Below, one piece after another: positions 5,487-12,644 of a stretch of 14,901 nucleotides of DNA. This DNA comes from JAJKIV01 sp036274195 (GTDB taxonomy: Bacteria; Gemmatimonadota; Gemmatimonadetes; Gemmatimonadales; Gemmatimonadaceae), in NCBI GenBank assembly GCA_036274195.1, contig DASUGD010000369.1, positions 1 through 14,901 of the forward strand, in the 5' to 3' direction. The first letter of the stretch is position 1, and every line of letters starts with the position of its first letter. The notes below the pieces were generated by a model. That model worked only from the letters and a program-made list of their open reading frames with translations, made no database searches and was not told where the DNA came from. The position numbers and the translations under genes are program-made.

Positions 5487-6673
5487 GCGAGCAGGTGATC
5501 CCTCGTCTCGCGCCGTGCCTCGCGGGGTTCCCCGCCGCGGTGATGCATGTCTCGCCTGACGGCCGGGTGCTCGAGTCGAACGGACAACTCGAGCGAGAGA
5601 TCGGGAAGTCTGTCGTGGGCGAGCGGTTTTCCGATGTCCTCGACGCCGAGTCGTCCGCTGAGAAATGGAACCGCGTCCTCACGGCCGTGTCCTCGACAGG
5701 TGCCGCGGCCAGCTGCGAGCTCGTTCTCACGAGCGGTGACATGGCGCTGGAGCCGAAGCTGTTCTCGCTGCTCTGGGACGCGGAGTCGTCCGCCGTCTGG
5801 CTCATCGAGCATCCGTCAGATCGCCGGATGGAAACCGTTAGGCAGCAGGTGACCGAGGTGAACTCGGAGCTGGCGAACGCGCAGCGGGACCTGGTCCGCG
5901 AGCGAGAACGGCTCGCTCAGGCGCTGGCGGACACCGAGCGCAGCAACCGCGCACTCGACGAGTTCGCCCACGCCATCTCGCACGATCTCAAGGCGCCGCT
6001 CCGCAGCGTGGCGAATTATGCCCGGTGGATCGAGGAGGATCTGGGTGACCAGCTCACCCGCGAGCCGCGGGCGCACATGGAGCTTCTGCGCACGCAGGTC
6101 GAACGGATGCGGGCGATGATCGACGCCGTACTGGCGTACTCGCGATCCGTGCGCACACGGATGCCGCCCGAAGTGGTAAACACGAAGGCCATCGTCGAAG
6201 AAGTCATCGCGCTGCTTGATCCGCCCGAAACCGTGACGTTCGAGGTGGCGCCGAACCTGCCGACGTTCACTGCGGAGGCTGCGCCGCTTCGGCAAGTGCT
6301 TCTCAACCTGATTGGCAATGCGGTCAAGCATTCGCGACGCCCTGACACGCGGGTATGGGTGAGCGCGCGCGACATCGGGTACGCATACGAGTTTGCGGTT
6401 CGCGACAACGGGCCCGGCATCCCACGCCGGGCGCAGGACAAGATCTGGATGCTCTTTCACACGCTCCGTCCACGCACGACCAATGACGCGGGCGACGACG
6501 GTACCGGCGTTGGCCTCGCGATCGTCATGCAGCTCGTGCGGCTGCAGGGCGGCACGGCGTGGGTCGACTCGGACGAAGGGAAGGGCGCGACGTTTCACTT
6601 CTTGTGGCCGAAGCAGACAGAATCGCGAGCGGGCGATGGCGCTGCGACCGCCGGTGTGGTATTCGACGAATGA
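5483..6673 (+). CDS. PAS-domain sensor histidine kinase
   Basis: A 396-residue cytoplasmic kinase with no membrane segment. Residues about 10-110 look like a PAS domain (FPAAVMHVSPDGRVLESNGQLEREIG). A coiled coil (about 115-158) leads to a HisKA domain with the phospho-acceptor His167 in AISHDLKAPLRSV, the form typical of phytochrome-like kinases. The HATPase domain has an N box with Asn275 and Asn279 (LLNLIGNAVKHS), a G1 box DNGPGIP at 308-314 and a G2 box GTGVGLAI at 340-347. It should autophosphorylate and pass phosphate to one of the receivers encoded downstream. It lacks an input domain beyond PAS, fitting a kinase that takes its signal from a partner such as the B12 protein encoded immediately upstream. 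Both junctions are ATGA overlaps. Confidence 0.9.
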   Translation: MSEQVIPRLAPCLAGFPAAVMHVSPDGRVLESNGQLEREIGKSVVGERFSDVLDAESSAEKWNRVLTAVSSTGAAASCELVLTSGDMALEPKLFSLLWDAESSAVWLIEHPSDRRMETVRQQVTEVNSELANAQRDLVRERERLAQALADTERSNRALDEFAHAISHDLKAPLRSVANYARWIEEDLGDQLTREPRAHMELLRTQVERMRAMIDAVLAYSRSVRTRMPPEVVNTKAIVEEVIALLDPPETVTFEVAPNLPTFTAEAAPLRQVLLNLIGNAVKHSRRPDTRVWVSARDIGYAYEFAVRDNGPGIPRRAQDKIWMLFHTLRPRTTNDAGDDGTGVGLAIVMQLVRLQGGTAWVDSDEGKGATFHFLWPKQTESRAGDGAATAGVVFDE

Positions 6674-8814
6674 AGAGCTCGGCAACGACGCGGACGATCC
6701 TTCTCGTGGAGGATGATCCGCACGACCGGTTGATGGTGCGGCGGCTGCTGCGGGGGCAGCGCCGCAGCTACGTGATCCACGAAGCGGGGACCGGCGAGGA
6801 GGGGCTGCGGCGATGCCACGAGCTGCACCCGGACTGCGTCCTGGTCGACTACTATCTGCCGGACATGGACGGGCGCGAATGGCTCGCGGCGTACAACCGC
6901 GAGATCGGCCGCATGACGCCGGTCCCCGTGGCGATGCTGGCGGGTCGCGACGACGACGAGGCAGCGGTCGCCGTACTCGAGGAAGGCGCGCAGGACTACC
7001 TCGTGAAGGACGGCGCCACCTCGTACGGCCTAACGAGAGCGATCGAGAACGCGATCGAGAAGTTCCGCATCCGCCGCGAGCTCGAAGAGCAGCGTGCCGC
7101 GATCGAGCTCAGGAACAAAAAGCTCGAGGTCCTGCGGGACGAGCTGCAGACCAAGCTCGTGGAGCTCGCCGATGCGACGAAGGCGAAAGACCGCTTCCTC
7201 GCCGTCATGTCCCACGAGATGCGGACGCCGCTCAACGCGATTCTCGGCTACGCGGACCTGCTCGACATGGAGCTGGATGGCGCGCTGTCGGAGGGACAGC
7301 GGCAGCAGGTCGAGCGGATCCGGTTCGGCAGCCGCCACCTGCTCGACCTCATCAACGATCTTCTCGATCTCGCGCGGCTCGACGCGCGCCGCCTCGATCT
7401 CGACGTCCGTCCGGTGGACCTGGGCGCGGTGGTCGAAGAGGTTGCCGCGCTGCTCGAGGCCCAGGCAACAGGCAAGGGCATCACGCTCACGGCGTCCCCG
7501 TGCGGCGACGACGTTCCGCACGTGCTCGCCGACCTGCAGCGCCTGCGTCAGGTCCTCGCGAATCTGGTCGGGAACGCGATCAAGTTCACCGAGAAGGGCG
7601 GCATCACGATCACGTGCGAGGCGACTCGTCGCGACGGGCTCGTGAGCATCATCGTGCGTGACAGCGGCATCGGCATCTCGCCGGAAGCGCTTCCGCTCGT
7701 GTTCACGGAGTTCTATCAGGCGGACGACGAGCTCACGCGCCGCCGTGGCGGCAGCGGGCTGGGACTCGCGATCGCGCAGCGACTCGCGCAGCTCATGGGC
7801 GGCCACATCACCGTTGACAGTGAGCTGGGGGTCGGTTCGACGTTCACGATCTTCCTACGACCGGCCGCCGCGGGCAGCGAGCTTCGCCCCGACGACGTTG
7901 CCCAGCATGGCGAACGCATGGCGGCGCGCGCCGCACCCTTCACCGAGCGGAAGCGGCCGCTCGTTTCCGTCGTCGCATTCGGTCAGGACGCGGACGCGCT
8001 CGCGGAGCTCGAGGACCGCGTGAGGGGCAGCGTGCGTTTCAAGTGGACGACGAACGTGGACGAAGTGCCGAGGCTCGTGGCGCGCGAGCGCGCATCGCTC
8101 GCGATCGTGGACGTCGGGAGCGCCGGCAGTGCCGCGTGGCGTGCTGCGCTCGCGCTGCAGGAAGTACCCGAGCTCGCGTCCACGGCAGTGTTGTTGTTGC
8201 CCTCGATTCCCGCGCCGACCGGCGACGAGACCGAAGGGCTCGACCTCGGCTGGGTGTCACTGATCCCCAAGCCATTCACGGCCGAGCAGCTCACGCGGGC
8301 CGTGTCGACGGCGGCGCGCGAGACGGCCGAAGAACGAACGGATCTGGAGCGGCCGGTTGAAGTGCTCGTGGTGGATGACGACCCCGACTCGCGGCGCGTC
8401 GCCGCGAAATTCCTCGCCGAGGCAAACGTCCGCGTGCGCGAGGCGCCCGATGGTGAGAGTGCGCTGGTCGAGATGCGATCGCATCCACCGGACGTGCTCG
8501 TGCTCGATCTCATGATGCCGGTGCTCGACGGATTCGGTGTGCTGGCGACGTTGCGTGCCGATCCGCTGTTGGACGGCATTCCGGTTGTAGTGCTCACTGC
8601 CAAGAGCCTCACCGAGGCCGAGCGGCAATTCCTGTCGCGGTCGACCGTGCGGGTGCTGCAGAAAGGCGAGCACCGACTCGCCGACGTGGCGGCGCTGGTG
8701 CTGCGGGCCGCGATGCGCGCCGGGCGCGGCAGCCTGCCTAACGATCAACCGGCCGATGCGTCGAGCGGTCCATCGGCTTCGACCTCGACCGGTGCAGCCG
8801 CGGTGTCGCAATGA
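6670..8814 (+). CDS. hybrid histidine kinase, REC-HisKA-HATPase-REC-REC
   Basis: A 714-residue cytoplasmic hybrid kinase. REC1 (about 8-125) has acidic D15/D16, phospho-acceptor D60 and K113, but Ala91 replaces the usual Thr/Ser. A coiled coil (about 130-172) precedes HisKA with His182 (VMSHEMRTPLNAILGY), then HATPase with Asn298/Asn302, D331-SGIG and GSGLGLAI (361-368). A second receiver-like domain (about 430-550) keeps D481 and K534 but has lost the acidic pair on strand 1, so it is probably a degenerate spacer. REC3 (about 563-685) is complete: D569-D571, D613, T643, K665. The tail (about 686-714) is Ser/Ala-rich and disordered. An N-terminal receiver on a kinase suggests that the upstream PAS kinase phosphorylates this protein to control its activity. 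ATGA overlaps join it to both neighbours. Confidence 0.9.
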   Translation: MKSSATTRTILLVEDDPHDRLMVRRLLRGQRRSYVIHEAGTGEEGLRRCHELHPDCVLVDYYLPDMDGREWLAAYNREIGRMTPVPVAMLAGRDDDEAAVAVLEEGAQDYLVKDGATSYGLTRAIENAIEKFRIRRELEEQRAAIELRNKKLEVLRDELQTKLVELADATKAKDRFLAVMSHEMRTPLNAILGYADLLDMELDGALSEGQRQQVERIRFGSRHLLDLINDLLDLARLDARRLDLDVRPVDLGAVVEEVAALLEAQATGKGITLTASPCGDDVPHVLADLQRLRQVLANLVGNAIKFTEKGGITITCEATRRDGLVSIIVRDSGIGISPEALPLVFTEFYQADDELTRRRGGSGLGLAIAQRLAQLMGGHITVDSELGVGSTFTIFLRPAAAGSELRPDDVAQHGERMAARAAPFTERKRPLVSVVAFGQDADALAELEDRVRGSVRFKWTTNVDEVPRLVARERASLAIVDVGSAGSAAWRAALALQEVPELASTAVLLLPSIPAPTGDETEGLDLGWVSLIPKPFTAEQLTRAVSTAARETAEERTDLERPVEVLVVDDDPDSRRVAAKFLAEANVRVREAPDGESALVEMRSHPPDVLVLDLMMPVLDGFGVLATLRADPLLDGIPVVVLTAKSLTEAERQFLSRSTVRVLQKGEHRLADVAALVLRAAMRAGRGSLPNDQPADASSGPSASTSTGAAAVSQ

Positions 8815-9221
8815 GCCGAACGATTCTGCTGGTCGAGGACAACACCGACAACCGGATCATCTATCGGCGGGCGCTCGAGCATTTCGGGTATACGGTGATC
8901 GAGGCGCTGGATGGTGAGGAGGCGATCCGGTTGGCGACCGAGCGCGTGCCCGACCTGGTGCTCATGGACATCTCGATTCCGCGGATCGATGGCTGGGAGG
9001 CGACGAAGGCGATCCGGGCCGATCCGAGGACGAAGGCGGTTCCTGTGGTTGCGCTGACGGCGCACGCGATGCCGGCGGACCGGGCGCGGGCGAGTGAGAT
9101 CGGGTTTGCGAGTTATCTGACGAAGCCGATCCAGCCGCGGAAGGTGGTGGAGGAGGTCGAGCGGCTCACGTCGGCCAGGACGGCTCACGGCCATGGTGGT
9201 GAACCGGAACGAGCCGTGTGA
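8811..9221 (+). CDS. single-domain response regulator (DivK/CheY-like)
   Basis: A 136-residue lone receiver: ILLVEDNTDN with acidic E9/D10, phospho-acceptor D53 (LVLMDISIPRIDGWE), T83 (VVALTAH) and K105 (YLTKPI). The MD-(I/M)-S-(I/M)-P-x-(I/M)-D-G-W-E motif is typical of DivK-like receivers that follow hybrid kinases. No output domain follows; the last 15 or so residues are a short polar tail. It probably shuttles phosphate from the hybrid kinase to a phosphotransferase or effector encoded elsewhere. Its start overlaps the hybrid-kinase stop (ATGA), and a repeat element begins right at its stop codon. Confidence 0.9.
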   Translation: MSRTILLVEDNTDNRIIYRRALEHFGYTVIEALDGEEAIRLATERVPDLVLMDISIPRIDGWEATKAIRADPRTKAVPVVALTAHAMPADRARASEIGFASYLTKPIQPRKVVEEVERLTSARTAHGHGGEPERAV

Positions 9222-9375
9222 GAGGGCAGACGGCGGAGAACTGAAGCCGGCGGTGGGCGGTTGGCAGTAGACAGACGGCAGAGGTGAAACCGCGATGCGG
9301 GTGCCGTCGCTGCCGTCCGCCGTCCGCTGTCTGCCGGCTGCCCGCTTCAGTTGCCTGCCCTCTGCCGTCTGGCCG
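9222..9375. repeat. GACGGCAG-unit inverted repeat, copy 1
   Basis: The left half is rich in GGCAGACGG-type units (GAGGGCAGACGG, AGACAGACGGCAGAGG). The right half carries their reverse complements (CTGCCGTCCGCCG, CCCTCTGCCGTCTGG), with ACTGAAGC (9240-9247) mirrored by GCTTCAGT (9344-9351). The centre holds GAAACCGCGATGCG (9286-9299), an exact 14-mer that recurs inverted at 14740-14753. It fills most of the gap between the receiver gene and the patatin gene, begins at the receiver stop and may act as a large termination hairpin. Its upstream-extended reading frame into the patatin gene is low-complexity and not coding. Confidence 0.75.
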
Positions 9376-9399
9376 TACGAGCCAACTACCATTGGAGCA

Positions 9400-10464
9400 A
9401 TGCATGCGCTTACCCTGCTTGCCGGTCGCGATGCCCACGCGCTCCTTCGCGAACGAGGTCTTCGTGCCGAGGACATTGACATCATCCCTGCAGCCTCCGG
9501 CGGTGCGAAGTGGCTCGCGCTGGCTGGGCTCGACCGCTACCTCTTCGGTGAGTTCCTCCAGCGCCCTCGGCAGCGGCCCATGCACCTCATCGGCTCGTCG
9601 ATCGGCAGCTGGCGCATGGCGTGCCTCGCCCAGCGGGACCCCGTCGCCGCGTTAGGCCGAGGGCATGAGGCATACATCTACGAGCAGCGGTATACGCCGA
9701 AGCCGTCCACCGCGGAAGTCTCGGCCGTACTCGGTCGCGCGCTCGACCTCATGCTCGGGCCGACCGGTGCCGACGAGATCCTGGGTCATCCCTGGGCGCG
9801 GCTGCACGTCATCACGGGGGAGGGGCGGGGTCTCGCCGCGAGTGGGCGCCGGCCGCTGCTCATGGCGGGGATGGCGCTGGCCGTCACAGGCAATCTCGTG
9901 AGTCGTCGCGCGCTCGCGCTCGTTCTTCGACGCTGGATCTTCAGCGCCACGGGCGGCGACACGCCGTTCGCGCACGTTGCCGACCTCCCAACGCGCCACG
10001 CCCACCTAACGCCTCAGAACCTGCGCGATGTGCTTCTCGCGTCCGGCGCGATTCCGTTGCTCGTCGATGGGGTCCGGATTCCGGGCATGCCGGGCGGCGT
10101 GCACTGGGATGGCGGGGTCCTGGACTATCACGTCGACCTCGACTTCGGGCCGGGGGACGGACTGGTGCTCTATCCGCACTTCTACGCGCACGTGGTGCCG
10201 GGCTGGTTCGACAAGTCGCTCGCCTGGCGTCGCGCTCGTGCCACGAACTTCCGCCGGGCGCTGCTGATCGCGCCGTCGCCGGAGTTCGTCGCCTCGCTAC
10301 CCGGTGCGAAGATCCCGGACCGTCGTGACTTCTACACGATGCCGGAGGCCGAACGCCTGCGCCGGTGGCAGGCGGTGGTGGATGCGAGTGCGGCGTTAGG
10401 CGAGGAGCTGCATGAGCTCATCGAGACGGGGCGCATCGTCGATCGGATCCGGATCTGGAATTAG
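9400..10464 (+). CDS. patatin-like phospholipase / acyl hydrolase
   Basis: A 354-residue protein with the patatin catalytic core. Residues 33-37 (SGGAK) form the Gly-rich oxyanion hole. G65-S66-S67-I68-G69 is the G-x-S-x-G nucleophile elbow with Ser67, and D237-G238-G239 is the DGG motif giving the Asp of the Ser-Asp dyad. It should hydrolyse acyl esters, most likely phospholipids or lysophospholipids. I see no signal peptide, so it is probably cytoplasmic or peripheral to the membrane. The ATG at 9400 is preceded by GGAG two bases away, the same short spacing seen for the PadR gene; an in-frame ATG at 9295 would add about 35 residues encoded by the repeat element and is rejected. It is monocistronic and convergent with the efflux operon. 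Confidence 0.85.
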   Translation: MHALTLLAGRDAHALLRERGLRAEDIDIIPAASGGAKWLALAGLDRYLFGEFLQRPRQRPMHLIGSSIGSWRMACLAQRDPVAALGRGHEAYIYEQRYTPKPSTAEVSAVLGRALDLMLGPTGADEILGHPWARLHVITGEGRGLAASGRRPLLMAGMALAVTGNLVSRRALALVLRRWIFSATGGDTPFAHVADLPTRHAHLTPQNLRDVLLASGAIPLLVDGVRIPGMPGGVHWDGGVLDYHVDLDFGPGDGLVLYPHFYAHVVPGWFDKSLAWRRARATNFRRALLIAPSPEFVASLPGAKIPDRRDFYTMPEAERLRRWQAVVDASAALGEELHELIETGRIVDRIRIWN

Positions 10465-10516
10465 CACGCTCGATCGCGCGCATGCATCGCGTTGGGCCGG
10501 CTTCAAAAATGATGAG

Positions 10517-10768
10517 GGATCGCAGAACGCTTGAGAACGGCGCTTCGCGCCGCCGCAGAAGGACGCAGAAAACCGCTCGGCACCTCTGACCCCGCGCGCA
10601 ACGAGCCCTGTTGAAGGGGAACGGCCTCGGTCAGTTCCTAGAAGCTGACCGAGGCCGTTCATTGAGAAAACGGGCTCGTGGCGCGAGGAGCTTGGTTCCG
10701 CGCACGGAGACCTTCTGCGGCCTTCTGCGTCGCCCGCGCCAGCGGGCGTTCTGCGCGTTCTGCGGTCC
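10517..10768. repeat. nested inverted repeat with CGCAGAA units (intergenic)
   Basis: The 347-base gap between the patatin gene and the convergent TetR gene is largely one imperfect inverted repeat. Three sets of arms nest: CGCAGAACGC near 10521 with GCGTTCTGCG at 10755-10764; CGCAGAAGGACGCAGAA (10554-10570) with TTCTGCGGCCTTCTGCG (10713-10729, 16 of 17 complementary); and CGCGCAACGAGCCC (10595-10608) with GGGCTCGTGGCGCG (10672-10685, 13 of 14). The perfect 16-bp hairpin 10619-10660 sits at the centre. No reading frame here looks coding. It resembles a palindromic non-autonomous repeat that now sits where both flanking operons must terminate. Confidence 0.75.
10619..10660. terminator. central 16-bp hairpin, candidate bidirectional terminator
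   Basis: GAACGGCCTCGGTCAG (10619-10634) and CTGACCGAGGCCGTTC (10645-10660) form a perfect stem with a 10-base loop, midway between two convergent transcription units. It lacks a T-run on either side, so classical intrinsic termination is uncertain. Confidence 0.45.
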
Positions 10769-10786
10769 TATGTTTTTGCTTCGCAA

Positions 10787-10799
10787 GGAGTCTGACCCC
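10787..10799 (+). repeat. TCTGACCCC-family repeat, internal copy
   Basis: GGAGTCTGACCCC is an exact match to the outer end of each arm of the palindrome at 14832-14898. A shorter match (CCTCTGACCCC) lies at 10583-10593 inside the neighbouring nested repeat. Confidence 0.65.
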
Positions 10800-10811
10800 T
10801 TATGGGGCGAA

Positions 10812-11459
10812 TCAGCGCCGCATGGCGCGAATGCCCGCCAGCGAGAACGCCGACACGTGCGCGATCGCGTCCTCCACGTCGAACGGACCATCGGTCGCCA
10901 GGTCGGGCATCACGGCCTTGAACCGGTCCGTGAGCACGATGCGGCTGTACACGAGACACAGGCCGTGGACGCTCGCCACGCAATTCATGACGCGAGGATC
11001 CTTCTTCGGGCACGACAACAGCTCGGCGACGATGTCCGCGAGATACCGAATCCGCGGCGCCATCGCCTCCTGCAGGATGCGCGTTGCAAGCTCGGTGGGT
11101 CGGCTCAGCTCGTGCTGAATGAGCCGATGCACCCAGGTGTCCACGCCGCGGCGCTCGAACACCCGGTACAGCAGACCGCGCACGAACAGCCGCAGTCGCT
11201 CTTCGGCGCCGCTCCCCTCCGGGGCGGTGATCGCGAGGCTGTTGAACTCACGGACTCCGGCGATCGCCTCGTTCACGACCTCGAGGTACAGCCCCAGCTT
11301 GTCGCCGAAGTAATAGTTGACGAGCGCGAGATTCGCCCCGGCCTCACGACAAAGCTCCCGAACCGTCACATCCGCGAACCCACGCTCGGCGAACAAACGC
11401 CGTGCGGCGTCGAGCAGTCGCGCGCGCGTCTCCGCGACATCAGCGGCGCGGCGCGCCAT
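10812..11459 (-). CDS. TetR-family regulator, CecR-like
   Basis: A 215-residue repressor. The TetR DNA-binding domain covers about residues 10-60 (LLDAARRLFAERGFADVTVRELCREAGANLALVNYYFGDKLGLY). The C-terminal part (about 90-210, with HRLIQHELSRPTELATRILQEAMAPRIRYLADIVAELL) fits the DUF1956 ligand domain of E. coli CecR (YbiH). Gene order strengthens this: CecR controls an HlyD-ABC exporter (ybhGFSR), as here. I start at the ATG at 11459, which gives the usual short lead before the helix-turn-helix; an ATG at 11510 would add 17 Arg-rich residues. It is the last gene of the minus-strand operon, 56 bases after the permease stop, so it would be made with the pump it controls. Likely operators lie at 14597-14632. 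Confidence 0.85.
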   Translation of the reverse strand: MARRAADVAETRARLLDAARRLFAERGFADVTVRELCREAGANLALVNYYFGDKLGLYLEVVNEAIAGVREFNSLAITAPEGSGAEERLRLFVRGLLYRVFERRGVDTWVHRLIQHELSRPTELATRILQEAMAPRIRYLADIVAELLSCPKKDPRVMNCVASVHGLCLVYSRIVLTDRFKAVMPDLATDGPFDVEDAIAHVSAFSLAGIRAMRR

Positions 11460-11515
11460 GTGTCGGCCGGAGCGTGCTCCGCGTCGCGGTCGCCGCTCGC
11501 GCCGTCGCATCGGGC

Positions 11516-12631
11516 TCACAGCTCGCGCTTGAACAGGAACGTCGCCGCCGCCATGGTCACCACCGAAAATCCGATCATGTACGTGAGATCCGTCGTGATC
11601 GCCGCGAAGCCCGTGTCCTTGAGGAGCACGCTCTTGAGCGCATGGACCGGATACGTGAACGGGTCCACGACGGCCAGCGCGTGCAGCCACGGCGGGAACG
11701 CCTGCTGCGGGTAGACCGCGCCGCTGGGGAAGTAGAGCAGCGTGTTGAGCACGCCGAACATCGCCCGCGCCATGAGCGGATTGCTCATCCGCACCATGAG
11801 CAGGAACATCATGCTCACCAGCGCGATCGACGTGGTGACGACGACCGCGAGGAGACGCAGCAGCTTGAGCGGCGCGAACGCGTTAGGGACGCCCGCGATC
11901 AGCGACCCGACGATCATCAGCGCGACCCCGACGAGCGCCGCCTTGATCGCCCCCGAGACGTTGAACCCGAGGATGAGCTCGAACTTCGAGATCGGCGTGA
12001 CGAGATACCCCTCGTGGAGCCCGCGCGCCTTGTCGTCGAGGTAGATGATCCCGCCGCCGATCATCACCATCATGAAGATCGACATGACAATGGTACCTGG
12101 CAGCATGTACTGGACGTACGGGACGTACGGATACACCTCGACCAGCTCCAGTGTCGGCTCCGTGGCGATGCGATGCGCGCTCGGGGTGCGGCTGTTGTAG
12201 GCGCCGAGCAAGCCGGACATCGTGCCGGCGAGCGTCGCGCTCACGAACGTGTCGGTGTTGTCCTCGATCAATGCGACGCGTGGCGCGTTGCCGGCGAGCG
12301 TGCGCCGCGAGAAGCCGGGCGGGATCGTCAGCACGCCGTTGAGGCCCCCGTTCCGGAGCGCCGTGAGCGCACGTCCCGGGTCGTCGTATGAGACGAGCTC
12401 GTAGGTCTGCGCGTTGGCGGCGATGGCGTTGGAGAGCTCGCGCAGGCGGACGGCCGGGACGCCGTGGTCCTGGTCCACGAGCCCGACCTTGAGATTCCGA
12501 ACCTTCCCGCCGAACGCGTGACCGAGGATCACGAGCTGCACCATCGGCATGAGCAGCGACATGGCGATGAGCATGGGTGCCCGCCGCAGGCGGAGCAGCT
12601 CCCGTTCGATGATGGCGAAAGCGCGTTGCAT
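11516..12631 (-). CDS. ABC-2 type transporter permease (YbhS/YbhR-like)
   Basis: A 371-residue inner-membrane permease. A first helix (about 20-40, MLIAMSLLMPMVQLVILGHAF) is followed by a large extracytoplasmic domain (about 45-170), then five more helices from about residue 175 to 368, including VMSIFMMVMIGGGIIYL. The cluster LDDKARGLHEGYLVTPISKFELILG after the second helix is the cytoplasmic coupling segment conserved in this family. A 1+5 helix layout with a big loop is typical of YhhJ/YbhR/YbhS-type exporters. E. coli has two such permeases; only one is encoded here, so it probably works as a homodimer. The start is 13 bases after the ATPase stop. Substrates are unknown, probably hydrophobic drugs or metabolites. 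Confidence 0.88.
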   Translation of the reverse strand: MQRAFAIIERELLRLRRAPMLIAMSLLMPMVQLVILGHAFGGKVRNLKVGLVDQDHGVPAVRLRELSNAIAANAQTYELVSYDDPGRALTALRNGGLNGVLTIPPGFSRRTLAGNAPRVALIEDNTDTFVSATLAGTMSGLLGAYNSRTPSAHRIATEPTLELVEVYPYVPYVQYMLPGTIVMSIFMMVMIGGGIIYLDDKARGLHEGYLVTPISKFELILGFNVSGAIKAALVGVALMIVGSLIAGVPNAFAPLKLLRLLAVVVTTSIALVSMMFLLMVRMSNPLMARAMFGVLNTLLYFPSGAVYPQQAFPPWLHALAVVDPFTYPVHALKSVLLKDTGFAAITTDLTYMIGFSVVTMAAATFLFKREL

Positions 12632-12644
12632 GAGTCGTCGGTGC

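Noticed and set aside
5816..6685. Long minus-strand open frame opposite the PAS kinase
   Set aside because: No recognisable motifs; the opposite strand carries a complete kinase with all catalytic boxes.
9295..9399. Upstream start for the patatin-like protein
   Set aside because: The added residues are encoded by the GACGGCAG repeat; GGAG precedes the ATG at 9400 and the family's first strand begins there.
10796..10807. CCCC-TTAT-GGGG hairpin as terminator of the efflux operon
   Set aside because: Only a four-pair stem with no T-run; too weak to call.
11402..12391. Long plus-strand open frame opposite the efflux permease
   Set aside because: Arg/His/Asp-rich translation without domain features; it is an antisense shadow of the high-GC permease and TetR genes.
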